DNA of 64,000 nucleotides, taken from contig JAHDES010000002.1 of the NCBI GenBank assembly GCA_020628645.1, positions 32,832 through 96,831 on the forward strand, in the 5' to 3' direction. Below are positions 8,732 through 16,751 of the stretch, piece after piece. A program made the translations under genes and the position numbers. This DNA is from Saprospiraceae bacterium (GTDB taxonomy: Bacteria > Bacteroidota > Bacteroidia > Chitinophagales > Saprospiraceae). The first letter of the stretch is position 1; each line of letters begins with the position of its first letter. The notes under the pieces are model-generated. The model worked only from the letters and a program-made list of their open reading frames with translations, did not search any database and was not told the origin of the DNA.

Positions 8732-9307
8732 ATGAAATCTATACAACATAAGATTCTTTTAGCCTCTAAATCTCCCCGACGTAAACAATTATTGCGTGAG
8801 GCAGGATTTCAGTTTGAAGTACTCACTTTGGATGTAGATGAATCGTATCCTTCTGATTTAGTCGTTGGAGAAGTAGCTGAATATATTGCCAATAAAAAAG
8901 CAGATGGTGCAAAGGAATATCTAAAAGAAGGTCACATTCTTTTAACTTCAGATACAATCGTAATACTCGATAATGTCATCTATGAAAAACCCAAAGATGC
9001 AGCAGATGCAAAGCGAATGCTTCGGAAATTATCGGGTAATGTGCATGCTGTTATTACAGGAGTTTGTTTAATGGATTCACAGCAACGAAAAAGTTTTTCC
9101 GTTACTTCATTGGTTCATTTTAAAACCCTAACAGAAGAAGAAATTGAGTTTTATATCGAAAAATATCAACCTTATGACAAAGCGGGCAGCTATGCCATTC
9201 AAGAATGGATCGGACATTGTAAAATTCATAAAATAGAAGGCACTTATTCCAACATTATGGGCTTACCTGTAGATCGAATCTATGATGAATTACAATCGTT
9301 TGAATAG
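8732..9307 (+). CDS. maf: Maf-family nucleoside triphosphate pyrophosphatase
   Basis: A 191-aa cytoplasmic protein of the Maf/Ham1-like fold. The signature SKSPRRKQLLREAG is at 12-25, the catalytic region TSDTIV is near residue 74, and YDKAGSYAIQ is near 150. Maf proteins hydrolyse dTTP/UTP or modified nucleotides to the monophosphate and have been linked to division arrest. The substrate subclass (YhdE-like dTTP/UTP) is suggested by the KAGSYAIQ string. It is the third gene in a same-strand run with kdsC and the UbiA gene, and the next gene starts 3 bp after its stop. Confidence 0.9.
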   Translation: MKSIQHKILLASKSPRRKQLLREAGFQFEVLTLDVDESYPSDLVVGEVAEYIANKKADGAKEYLKEGHILLTSDTIVILDNVIYEKPKDAADAKRMLRKLSGNVHAVITGVCLMDSQQRKSFSVTSLVHFKTLTEEEIEFYIEKYQPYDKAGSYAIQEWIGHCKIHKIEGTYSNIMGLPVDRIYDELQSFE

Positions 9308-9310
9308 AAT

Positions 9311-9928
9311 ATGCCTACTACATTTATAGAAAGTAATTTTGTGTTTGAATTTGGAAAGACATGGTCTGTTATTTCCTTTGACCAACACAAATATTTCAAA
9401 ATGTTGAGTGGACATGGGTTAAGTGGCGTTGATTTTGTGGCTTTTTCGAAAGAAGAAGTCTTATTGATCGAAGTGAAAAATTATAAACGTCGCCCTCAAA
9501 GTCCCAAACCGCCTGATATTTCAGATTTATTGGGTAATCCGCCTCCTTTAGCACATGCGTTTCAAGAAAAAATTCAAGATAGCCTGCAAATATTTCGGGT
9601 GATTGAAGCTTATTTTCAACGGAAATGGTGGTTTTCGGGCTACAAAAAATTGGTAGGTATTTGGAAAGGCTTCCAATTTTTGCATCCAGATGTTTATTTT
9701 TGGATACAACTATTTGAACAAATTTGTAAACAAGAAAATTCTACAACTGCAATCTTATTTTTGGAAGTAGAATCTCAATATCCTGAGTTAAATCCAGATG
9801 AATTACATCAAATGCAATTGCAACTTCAAAGAGAAATGGAACTGTTTGCACCTAAATTAAACATCCAATCTAAGATACTTCATTTAAGCACATCCTCCAT
9901 TAATGACCTTCGAATAGTCGAACAATAA
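9311..9928 (+). CDS. Putative PD-(D/E)xK nuclease-fold protein
   Basis: I do not recognise a named family for this 205-aa protein. The segment GLSGVDFVAFSKEEVLLIEVKNYK (near residues 36-58) has the spacing of a restriction-endonuclease-like active site: Asp in GVD, then a hydrophobic strand ending E-V-K. This is the arrangement in NERD and other nuclease-related domains. The rest has several aromatic-rich helices. No signal peptide is seen. The ATG is 3 bp after the maf stop, so it is very likely co-transcribed with maf. Nuclease activity is an inference from the motif alone. Confidence 0.7.
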   Translation: MPTTFIESNFVFEFGKTWSVISFDQHKYFKMLSGHGLSGVDFVAFSKEEVLLIEVKNYKRRPQSPKPPDISDLLGNPPPLAHAFQEKIQDSLQIFRVIEAYFQRKWWFSGYKKLVGIWKGFQFLHPDVYFWIQLFEQICKQENSTTAILFLEVESQYPELNPDELHQMQLQLQREMELFAPKLNIQSKILHLSTSSINDLRIVEQ

Positions 9929-9929
9929 T

Positions 9930-10355
9930 TTACAATTTATACGTCTTTTTCTTCTTTTTCTTGGGCTCTACAGGCGTTGCTTTTGGCATATCACCATCGG
10001 GTGCAGGAATCATCATACCATCAAATTGACGGAATAAATCCTGAAAATTTTGCAAGTCTTGATCCGAAAATTGCTTCATTTGTTCCTCCATCATTTTCAT
10101 CATATCTTCTAACGAACCAGAAGTCATAAAACTGTCAATTTGAATAAATCCATCTTGTGGAAGTTGTCCTAAATCAAATTGCTGAATAAAAGAAGTATCG
10201 GTTATAATTTGAAAATCGCCCATTGTACCAAAAACCTCCTCCATTTGCTGTTGCATATCTTGCATCATCTTTTGCAATTCGTCCGATTGCGATTGAGCTT
10301 GAACAGAAAAAAAAGAAGTGCTAATAAAAAGCATTAAAACAACTAAAATTCGCAT
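9930..10355 (-). CDS. Small secreted Met/Gln-rich protein
   Basis: A 141-aa protein with a signal peptide (MRILVVLMLFISTSFFSVQAQ, cleavage about residue 20). The mature chain is dominated by Met, Gln, Asp and Phe (MMQDMQQQMEEVFGTMGDF, then LEDMMKMMEEQMKQF) and should be largely helical. The C-terminus is a Lys tract after VEPKK. Met-rich periplasmic proteins sometimes bind Cu(I), but no known copper motif is clear. It converges on the preceding gene with a 1-bp gap between stop codons. Function unknown. Confidence 0.7.
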   Translation of the reverse strand: MRILVVLMLFISTSFFSVQAQSQSDELQKMMQDMQQQMEEVFGTMGDFQIITDTSFIQQFDLGQLPQDGFIQIDSFMTSGSLEDMMKMMEEQMKQFSDQDLQNFQDLFRQFDGMMIPAPDGDMPKATPVEPKKKKKKTYKL

Positions 10356-10374
10356 ATTTTATGAATTATTTATG

Positions 10375-10502
10375 TGTACAGGACGAAACTTAGGAAGAGT
10401 GTTCTTTTTTAAGGGCAACGCAATAAATTACGTTGGAAAAAGCTCCTTTTCAAGGTGGTTTTAACCCCTTGCATCCTTCTAACGATTATTTTGTCCTGTA
10501 CA
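10375..10502 (-). mobile_element. MITE-like element, family A copy 1
   Basis: A 128-bp non-coding element with perfect 10-bp terminal inverted repeats TGTACAGGAC/GTCCTGTACA. Its reverse complement matches 13710-13838 over nearly its whole length, including an internal hairpin around CAACGTAATTTATTGCGTTG. It has no ORF and no transposase nearby, so it would need a transposase in trans. It fills most of the gap upstream of the Met-rich gene. Confidence 0.75.
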
Positions 10503-10599
10503 TAGGATTTATTTACAAAAATAACTCTTTTGACGCTTTAAATGTTGTACGAATTTGTTAAATCTTGTTAAAATACATTTTGAAAAAGTATAAAAATTT

Positions 10600-11073
10600 C
10601 TAGCAACAATTTGAAGTGCCACATCCTCCAATAATGGGTAATGCCATACTTGTATCCATTACTTTTGGACGACAAACAGTCGGCGGCACACTCATTTTTA
10701 CTTGAATGTTTTCATCTGAAATATCAATCTTTTCAACCCGATAATTAGAAGTAGCTAATCCTTGCATGCCCCATTCAAAAAAGAGTGGCGTTTCTCCTTT
10801 TAGTGATTTTACCTTGTCTACTAGTTGAATGATTTTGAGCATTTTTTCAGCAGTCATATATTCTGTCGGGGCTTCATTTGGATCAATCCATAATTGTACA
10901 ATAGTTTGATCTTCGCTATGGGCAAATCCACCACAATCTACCGATTCGATATGAACATTTTTCACCTCCGTTAAGTGGTAGGATTTTGGTACAAATTGAT
11001 TTTGTTGATATTCGAATAGTACTTTCTTTGAAAGATTATTTTCTAAGGTTTGGATAAATTTTGAAGTTTGCAT
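10600..11073 (-). CDS. DUF6428-like protein, ArsR-linked
   Basis: A 157-aa cytoplasmic protein with no signal peptide. The central part is an alpha/beta domain (VQLWIDPNEAPTEYMTAEKMLKII). The C-terminal ~25 residues carry Cys in PTVCRP and a terminal GGCGTSNCC, which looks like a metal or metalloid ligand tail. It fits my memory of the DUF6428 family, which in Bacteroidota sits beside an ArsR-type repressor. Here arsR is 80 bp upstream on the same strand and a copy of the ArsR palindrome lies 20 bp before this start codon. A role in arsenic or thiol/metal response is inferred from context. Confidence 0.8.
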   Translation of the reverse strand: MQTSKFIQTLENNLSKKVLFEYQQNQFVPKSYHLTEVKNVHIESVDCGGFAHSEDQTIVQLWIDPNEAPTEYMTAEKMLKIIQLVDKVKSLKGETPLFFEWGMQGLATSNYRVEKIDISDENIQVKMSVPPTVCRPKVMDTSMALPIIGGCGTSNCC

Positions 11074-11092
11074 ATTAAAATTTTATAGTTTA

Positions 11093-11110
11093 TATCGTAA
11101 TATTACGATA
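11093..11110 (-). promoter_or_regulatory. ArsR operator upstream of the DUF6428 gene
   Basis: TATCGTAATATTACGATA is a perfect 18-bp palindrome 20 bp before the start of the DUF6428-like gene. Its 16-bp core also forms the centre of the palindrome in front of arsR, so both genes are probably controlled by the same repressor. Confidence 0.75.
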
Positions 11111-11152
11111 AATAAAGGCAAAAAAATATCACCCTTCATTTTAAGGACGAAT

Positions 11153-11476
11153 CTAGCAGCAAGAGGGCTTTAATTTTATTAAAAATTTAGCAAGTAATTC
11201 CTTTGCTGTGTTCCAATATTGTGGATTTATACAATAACAAACTTGTTTACCTTCAATTGTTCCTATGATCATCCCACATTCCTTTAATACTTTCAAATGT
11301 TGAGAAATAGTAGACTGAGAAAGGGGCAATTCATCTACAATTGCTCGGCAGACACAATCCTTTTCTTTCAATAAAAATTCTAAAATGGCAATTCTAGCTG
11401 GATGAGCCAATGCTTTTCCAATTGTTGCCAATCTATTTTGCTGATCGGTAAATAAATTTGTTTTTGTCACTCCCAT
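11153..11476 (-). CDS. arsR: ArsR-family metalloregulatory repressor
   Basis: A 107-aa winged-helix repressor. Visible are the dimer/DNA-binding core ALAHPARIAILEFLL, a Cys pair CVC in the helix before the recognition helix (a usual metalloid site), the recognition helix LSQSTISQHLKVL, a wing with GTIEGKQVCYCI, and a C-terminal SCC. The start at 11476 (MGVTKT) is chosen over upstream ATGs at 11482 and 11515 because relatives begin MGLTKT and because a 28-bp palindrome occupies 11475-11502, immediately upstream. Autoregulation through that operator is expected, with release by As(III), Sb(III) or a related ion. The effector is inferred. Confidence 0.88.
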   Translation of the reverse strand: MGVTKTNLFTDQQNRLATIGKALAHPARIAILEFLLKEKDCVCRAIVDELPLSQSTISQHLKVLKECGMIIGTIEGKQVCYCINPQYWNTAKELLAKFLIKLKPSCC

Positions 11477-11502
11477 ATTCATCGTAATATTACGATGAAT
11501 AT
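11475..11502. promoter_or_regulatory. ArsR autoregulatory operator, 28-bp perfect palindrome
   Basis: The two 14-base half sites (ATATTCATCGTAAT and its exact complement) meet without a spacer. The core ATCGTAATATTACGAT is identical to the site at 11094-11109. It abuts the preferred arsR start codon, so bound repressor would block transcription or translation start. Confidence 0.8.
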
Positions 11503-11586
11503 CTTTAAAAAGCAATTTTTGACCTACAAATTTCTGATTTAAGTTAAATTAACTACCCAATCAATAGGTCAAGCTAATAATTTCCT

Positions 11587-11594
11587 TACCTTTG
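11587..11594 (+). promoter_or_regulatory. -7 box of the ABC-F gene
   Basis: TACCTTTG matches TAnnTTTG and lies 30 bp before the ATG at 11625. No good TTTG is found 19 bp upstream. The position argues against using the TTG at 11592 as a start codon. Confidence 0.5.
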
Positions 11595-11624
11595 CAGCCG
11601 TTTTTAAAATATGAATTTAATACC

Positions 11625-13250
11625 ATGATTTCAGTTAATAATTTAGGCTTACAATTTGGAAAACGTGTTTTATTTGATGAGGTGAATTTAAAATTTACCA
11701 ATGGCAATTGCTATGGCGTTATAGGAGCGAATGGAGCAGGTAAGTCTACCTTCTTAAAAATATTATCTGGAGAAATCGATCCCACAAGAGGAAGTATAGA
11801 CGTTGAGCCAGGGTTTCGAATGGCGGTTTTAAAGCAGAATCACTTTGAATTTGAGGAGCATGAAGTATTAAAAACGGTTATCATGGGGCATCAGAAGATG
11901 TATGACATCATGATTGAAAAAGATGCCATTTACATGAATCCAGATGCGACTGAAGAAGAAGGTTTACGAGCAGCAGATTTGGAAAATGAATATGGAGAAA
12001 TGGGAGGCTGGACGGCAGAAAGTGATGCGGCTGAAATTCTTTCTAATATGGGCATTGAAGAAAGCTTGCATTATTCTTTAATGAAAGATTTAAGTGGCCC
12101 TCAAAAAGTAAAAGTACTTTTGGCACAAGCTCTTTTTGGAGAACCCGATATTCTAGTTTTAGATGAGCCTACGAATGATTTGGATGCGCGTACAGTAACT
12201 TGGTTGTCTGACTTTTTAGCGGATTTTAAGAATATGGTGATTGTAGTTTCGCACGATCGTTATTTCTTGGATATGGTTTGTACGCATATCGTGGATGTAG
12301 ATTATAATAGCATTCGAATTTTTACAGGAAACTATACCTTCTGGTACGAATCAAGCCAATTAATGGCAAAACAAATAGCCAATAAAAACAAGAAAATGGA
12401 GCAAAAACGCAAAGAAATGATGGAATTTATCCAACGTTTCGCTGCCAATGCCTCCAAATCTCGTCAAGCTACCAGTCGTAAAAAAGCCTTAGATAAACTC
12501 AATCTGGAAGAAATTAAACCTTCTACTAGAAAATATCCGTTCATTAATTTCAAACCTGAACGCGCCCCTGGGGATCAAATTTTACGAGTCAATAATTTAA
12601 GTAAACGAAATGAACAAGGCGAACTGCTTTTTTCCAATGTTTCTTTTATTATGAATCATGGTGAAAAAATTGGCTTACTCGCAAAGGATTCTTCTATTTT
12701 GAATGCTTTATTTAATGTATTATCGGGAGAAGAAAAAGCAGACTCGGGAACGATAGAGTGGGGGACAACTATTACCTCTGAATATCTTCCGAACGAAAAT
12801 GAAGCTTATTTTTCTGAAAGTCAGGATATTGATTTAATCAATTGGTTACGTCAATATTCTAAAGAAAAAGATGAGCAATTTATTCGTGGATTTTTGGGTC
12901 GAATGCTTTTTTCAGGCGAAGAAGTGCATAAACAATCTGGAGTCTTATCAGGAGGGGAGAAGGTACGTTGTATGCTTTCCAAGATGATGCTTCGCGAACC
13001 TAATTTCTTATTATTAGACGAGCCTACCAATCACTTAGACTTGGAATCTATCACTGCTTTGAACAATGCATTAGTTGATTTTAAAGGGAATTTAATTATG
13101 ACTTCTCACGATCATAAATTAATGAATACCGTTGCCAATCGTATCATCGAAATTTCACCAAAAGGGATGATTGATAGCTTAAAATCCTATGACGATTACA
13201 TCCGTTCGGACAAAATTAGAGCACAGCGTGAAGAATTAGCAGCAGTTTAA
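11625..13250 (+). CDS. ABC-F family ATPase, YbiT-like, with degenerate second ATP site
   Basis: A 541-aa soluble protein with two ABC domains and the YbiT-type linker (ASKSRQATSRKKALDKLNLEEI). Domain 1 has an intact Walker A (GANGAGKST, 34-42), LVLDEPTNDLD and VSHDRYF, but its signature reads LSGPQK rather than LSGGQ. Domain 2 has a normal signature LSGGEK and LLLDEPTNHLD, yet its Walker A is GLLAKDSSIL, lacking the GxGKS/T core. ABC-F proteins act on the ribosome E site. As far as I recall, related Bacteroidota YbiT-like proteins share this loss, so it may be a lineage trait. ATG at 11625 matches the family N-terminus (MISVNNLGLQFG). It overlaps the convergent cutA by 4 bp. Confidence 0.9.
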   Translation: MISVNNLGLQFGKRVLFDEVNLKFTNGNCYGVIGANGAGKSTFLKILSGEIDPTRGSIDVEPGFRMAVLKQNHFEFEEHEVLKTVIMGHQKMYDIMIEKDAIYMNPDATEEEGLRAADLENEYGEMGGWTAESDAAEILSNMGIEESLHYSLMKDLSGPQKVKVLLAQALFGEPDILVLDEPTNDLDARTVTWLSDFLADFKNMVIVVSHDRYFLDMVCTHIVDVDYNSIRIFTGNYTFWYESSQLMAKQIANKNKKMEQKRKEMMEFIQRFAANASKSRQATSRKKALDKLNLEEIKPSTRKYPFINFKPERAPGDQILRVNNLSKRNEQGELLFSNVSFIMNHGEKIGLLAKDSSILNALFNVLSGEEKADSGTIEWGTTITSEYLPNENEAYFSESQDIDLINWLRQYSKEKDEQFIRGFLGRMLFSGEEVHKQSGVLSGGEKVRCMLSKMMLREPNFLLLDEPTNHLDLESITALNNALVDFKGNLIMTSHDHKLMNTVANRIIEISPKGMIDSLKSYDDYIRSDKIRAQREELAAV

Positions 13251-13561
13251 ATTGGAGTAGTTGAAGCTACAATCCATTCTTCATATGCTTGATTTGCTTC
13301 AACGTTTATTTTCATAATACAAGGGACTTCATAAGGGTGTAAGTCCTCAATCCGTAAACTTACTTTCTCCCAAAGCAGCGTTTGTGTTTTCACAATAGAA
13401 ACCCATTCCCCTTCTTTGACCACAGACCCTTTCCACAAATACGCACTTTGAATAGGAAAAATATTAGCGCAAGCCACCAATCGCTCTTCAATTAATTGAT
13501 TTGTTAGTTCTTGAGCAGCTACTTCGTTGGGGTGGGTAATATAAATTAGGATGAAACTCAT
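13247..13561 (-). CDS. cutA: CutA-like divalent-cation tolerance protein
   Basis: A 104-aa protein of the CutA1 family (ferredoxin-like trimer). Family hallmarks are the start ILIYITHPNEVAAQELTNQLIEERLVACANIFP, the YLWKGSV strand, WVSIVKTQ, and HPYEVPCI near residues 73-80. The family was first linked to copper tolerance, but its molecular role is unsettled. It overlaps the last codons of the convergent ABC-F gene by 4 bp. Length and motifs are complete. Confidence 0.93.
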   Translation of the reverse strand: MSFILIYITHPNEVAAQELTNQLIEERLVACANIFPIQSAYLWKGSVVKEGEWVSIVKTQTLLWEKVSLRIEDLHPYEVPCIMKINVEANQAYEEWIVASTTPI

Positions 13562-13709
13562 ATTCTTATTTTTTGTAAAAATAAGCTATTACATTGTAAT
13601 CTAACTTAGTTTAAGTTTTCTGATTGCCCCAAGGGAACATGTTCCCTTGAATTTAAGACGTTATAAACTTCATATTGAAGTTGAAAATTATTTCGATTAT
13701 AGTGTACTA

Positions 13710-13838
13710 TGTACAGGACAAAAATAATTGTTATAAAGATGCAAAGGGTTAAAACCACCTTGAAACTGGACTTATTCCAACGTAATTTATTGCGTTGCCC
13801 TTAAAAAGAACCACTTATTCTAAGTTTTGTCCTTTACA
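13710..13838 (+). mobile_element. MITE-like element, family A copy 2
   Basis: 129 bp, beginning TGTACAGGAC and ending GTCCTTTACA (one changed base in the right terminal repeat). It is the inverted counterpart of 10375-10502, with roughly 85 percent identity by eye. It sits in a 401-bp gap between cutA and the sensor kinase; the flanks hold no ORF or clear promoter that I can support. Confidence 0.75.
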
Positions 13839-13962
13839 CAAAAAAATAAGATAGAAATTTACTCTAATTACTTTTTATCCTTTCTTTCAAGTAGTTTATC
13901 TATAATTTATGTGCTTTCTGTTAGAAGCTCCTATATTACCGAAAGATTATATATAGTCATAA

Positions 13963-15018
13963 ATGAACACAGTAGCGTCCAAAAATATCAGAGAAATCAT
14001 ATATGATTTTATGACGCAAAGGGTAGTTTATCATACTATCATTTGGCTACTCTTCCTTGTGTTTTTGATTCTATTTGAAGAAAATGAACATGGTTTTTTC
14101 TTCACCTTGACAAATGAATTAATCAATGTAAGTGTCTATGCGCTAATGGTGTATTACAACATTTACTATTTGATTCCCAATTATTTGAGTAAAAACAAAA
14201 TCTTTCAATATTTGGGCTTGTTAATTTTAGCAGTCATTGTTATTACCCCTTTAAAAACGATTATCTTTTTCTTTAAATTTGAAAATTATCCCAGTTATCA
14301 AAACAGTCTTTTAATCAATCTAAATTGGTACTTTTTATTCTCATTATTGATTACTTCTAGTTCAACTGTAGTAAAAATCATGGCAGATTGGTTAAGACAA
14401 CAAAGAAATTTGCAAGAATTGGAAACCCAGACGATGCAGTCTGAATTACGCTTTTTAAAATCCCAGATCAATCCTCATTTCTTGTTCAATACATTGAATA
14501 GTTTATACGCTTTAACCCTTAAAAAATCAGATAAAGCTCCTGAAATTGTGGTTAAACTGAGTGAGATGATGCGTTACATGCTTTATGAATGCAATGAAAA
14601 GAAAGTTTTTTTAAGTAAAGAAATCCATTATATTCGGAATTATCTCGACTTGGAAGAATTACGACATGGAAAAAGTATGCAAATTAATTTTGAAGTAGAA
14701 GGACGAGTGGGAAACCAAAAAATTGCCCCTTTGATGTTTATTCCTTTTTTGGAGAATAGTTTCAAACATGGTTTAAACAATTCTATTACGCAAGGCTATG
14801 TTAATATACAGCTCAATGTAGCAGATGAAAGTATTCATTTCCACATTGAAAATAGTAAAGCAGATGCACTGCCTTCAAATACGCATAAACGATCAGGCGG
14901 TATTGGTTTGGTGAATGTGAAGAGAAGATTAGATATAATTTATCCAGATCATCATGATTTAGATATTGCTGATAATCCAGATACCTATGCCGTGGATTTA
15001 TTAATAGATTTAGATTAA
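13963..15018 (+). CDS. LytS/YehU-type sensor histidine kinase
   Basis: A 351-aa membrane kinase of the His_kinase (PF06580) type. Four hydrophobic segments fall within residues ~22-135, followed by a short coiled linker and the phospho-acceptor motif QINPHFLFNTLNSL with His172. The HATPase region includes PLMFIPFLENSFKHGL (N box) and SGGIGLVNVKRRLD (G box). No periplasmic sensor domain is present, so the signal is probably sensed in the membrane. The partner response regulator starts 24 bp after its stop. Confidence 0.92.
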   Translation: MNTVASKNIREIIYDFMTQRVVYHTIIWLLFLVFLILFEENEHGFFFTLTNELINVSVYALMVYYNIYYLIPNYLSKNKIFQYLGLLILAVIVITPLKTIIFFFKFENYPSYQNSLLINLNWYFLFSLLITSSSTVVKIMADWLRQQRNLQELETQTMQSELRFLKSQINPHFLFNTLNSLYALTLKKSDKAPEIVVKLSEMMRYMLYECNEKKVFLSKEIHYIRNYLDLEELRHGKSMQINFEVEGRVGNQKIAPLMFIPFLENSFKHGLNNSITQGYVNIQLNVADESIHFHIENSKADALPSNTHKRSGGIGLVNVKRRLDIIYPDHHDLDIADNPDTYAVDLLIDLD

Positions 15019-15042
15019 AAAATACGAACCAAATCACTTTTT

Positions 15043-15768
15043 ATGATAAACGTAATTATCGTTGATGATGAACCTTTAGCACAGGAAGTCATTGAATCAC
15101 ACATTAGCCAACTCCCAGAATTAAACTTAATTACTAAATGTAGTAATGCTATCGAAGCAAATGTAGCCTTGAAAACGCATCAAGTTGATTTGATGTTTTT
15201 GGATATTCAAATGCCTCAATTGACAGGTATAGATTTCCTAAAAACACTAGCAAATCCACCCAAAGTCATCTTTACGACTGCCTACGATAACTACGCCTTG
15301 GATGGCTTTGAGTTGAATGCTGTAGACTATTTATTGAAGCCCATATCTATTGATCGCTTTATGAAAGCCGTCAATAAAGCAGTAGACATTATTAAACTAG
15401 AACGAGGCGGAGCAAGTGTTCAAGAAAAAGCGACAGAAGAAGATTTTATTTTTGTGAAAGCCGATAAAAAATTACTCAAAGTCAAATTTGAGGATGTTAT
15501 TTATATTGAAGGCTTGAAGGATTATGTTATTATTCGTATGGAAACTGGACGAGTAATCACGCTTCAAACCATGAAAAGTTTAGAAACGAAGCTGCCTTCC
15601 TCAATATTTCGACGAATTCATCGTTCTTATATTGTTAATATTCATCGAATACAAGCTCTAGAAGGAAATATGGTGGAAGTAATGGAAAAAGGAAAGCCTA
15701 AAAATTTACCCATTGGTAAAAACTATCGAGAAGAATTATTAGCTATTGTCAACAAAAATAGATTGTAG
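15043..15768 (+). CDS. LytTR-family response regulator
   Basis: A 241-aa transcription factor. The receiver domain (1-120) has acidic DDE at 8-10, phospho-acceptor Asp54 in FLDIQMP, Thr in FTTAYD, and Lys in LLKPIS. The LytTR DNA-binding domain (~135-240) contains IYIEGLKDYVIIRM and FRRIHRSYIVNIHRI. It should be phosphorylated by the adjacent LytS-type kinase. LytTR proteins bind imperfect direct repeats; I could not identify targets. A strong terminator follows 63 bp after the stop, so the two genes form one transcription unit. Confidence 0.93.
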   Translation: MINVIIVDDEPLAQEVIESHISQLPELNLITKCSNAIEANVALKTHQVDLMFLDIQMPQLTGIDFLKTLANPPKVIFTTAYDNYALDGFELNAVDYLLKPISIDRFMKAVNKAVDIIKLERGGASVQEKATEEDFIFVKADKKLLKVKFEDVIYIEGLKDYVIIRMETGRVITLQTMKSLETKLPSSIFRRIHRSYIVNIHRIQALEGNMVEVMEKGKPKNLPIGKNYREELLAIVNKNRL

Positions 15769-15830
15769 ACTTTTCTCATTAGTATAAGTATATTTAATAC
15801 ACACACCGCTATTATATCAAACGCACACAG

Positions 15831-15863
15831 CAGCTTTCTGAATTTTTTGGAAAGCTGTTTTTT
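15831..15863 (+). terminator. Terminator of the LytS/LytTR operon
   Basis: CAGCTTTC (15831-15838) pairs with GAAAGCTG (15850-15857), with an 11-nt loop and TTTTTTG immediately after. This is a canonical intrinsic terminator on the plus strand. Confidence 0.85.
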
Positions 15864-15996
15864 GTCTATGTATTGCCTAGTTGTGTACCATAAATAAAAT
15901 TAAAAACAAAGATTAATCAATGTTGACAAATTAATATTTTATATTAGAAATTATTGATTTGTATATTAAGAATTAAAAAAGATCGAATTTTAAGAG

Positions 15997-16509
15997 ATGA
16001 TTAATTTGAACAATAGAATTTATGAGGAATTAAATGAATGGAAATATACAGAAAGTATTTTGATTGAATTCTCGATTTGTGAATTCAAAAAAATAAAAAT
16101 TACAAATGCGCTACTTATTATGATTTCTCTTACAGGAATAGCTGGTTGGTTCAGGTTTGAAGAATATAAAACATTTTGGACGATTATTTTAATTTTGGCG
16201 CAAGGTGTTAGAATGATGCAAAATGTATTATTTTGGTCAAATGATGAATTATATAACATAAAAAATTCAATTTCGTTTTATACTTTTAATTTACTGGATT
16301 TAGAAAACTTATATTACGATTATCATAATGGGAAAGTACCTGATAGTACAATAGAAAAAAGATTTAATAAGTTAAAAGAAAAAGAAAGAAATCTATTTGA
16401 AAAACAAACTTTTGGTAAGATTAATCCAGGTGATAGACTGATAAAAATCGCTGAAGAGGAAACTGATACATTCTTAAATAAAATAAAAAAAAATGTAAAT
16501 AATGGGTAA
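15997..16509 (+). CDS. Two-transmembrane-helix protein of unknown function
   Basis: A 170-aa protein that I do not recognise. An N-terminal ~35-residue helical cytosolic part is followed by two closely spaced hydrophobic segments (ITNALLIMISLTGIAGWF and WTIILILAQGVRMMQNVLFW), then ~95 residues of charged helix ending in Lys/Asn. This 2TM hairpin plus helix layout resembles SLATT-type effectors of conflict systems, but there is no sequence motif to prove it. Its last codons overlap the start of a 43-aa proline-rich ORF by 8 bp. The region is more A-rich than the flanking housekeeping genes. Confidence 0.65.
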   Translation: MINLNNRIYEELNEWKYTESILIEFSICEFKKIKITNALLIMISLTGIAGWFRFEEYKTFWTIILILAQGVRMMQNVLFWSNDELYNIKNSISFYTFNLLDLENLYYDYHNGKVPDSTIEKRFNKLKEKERNLFEKQTFGKINPGDRLIKIAEEETDTFLNKIKKNVNNG

Positions 16510-16633
16510 AGATAGAAAAATGACACCTAAAAATCCCAATAAGGGAAAACAATTTAATCCGGCTGTACCTCCAAGAAAGAACCCACCTCCACCACCTCCG
16601 CCACCCCCTAAAAAAAATAACTCGGAGCATTGA
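16502..16633 (+). CDS. Proline-rich microprotein, 43 aa
   Basis: A short ORF starting inside the last codons of the 2TM gene (8-bp overlap, +1 frame). It reads as a basic N-terminus (MGKDRKMTPKNPNKGK), then AVPPRKN, a run of nine Pro, and KKNNSEH. Overlapping arrangement suggests translational coupling. The poly-Pro run uses mixed CCA/CCT/CCG/CCC codons, so it is not a simple base repeat. No known family; it may be an accessory or partner of the 2TM protein, or a chance ORF. Confidence 0.45.
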   Translation: MGKDRKMTPKNPNKGKQFNPAVPPRKNPPPPPPPPPKKNNSEH

Positions 16634-16751
16634 ATATTGAAATGTAACTATTGAAATAAGAATACGGTACACAACAAAGTGTACTTGCCAATGTCCTCGA
16701 TACCTCGATCACATACAGGTATACAACCGTTCGCTCAATTAAAAAAAAGTC

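Noticed and set aside
11592-11624. TTG at 11592 as the start of the ABC-F gene
   Set aside because: It overlaps the TACCTTTG -7 box and the ATG at 11625 gives the usual family N-terminus MISVNNLGLQFG.
10375-13838. Composite transposon carrying arsR, ABC-F and cutA
   Set aside because: There is no transposase, the two ends are ~85 percent similar rather than identical, and the genes inside look native in composition.
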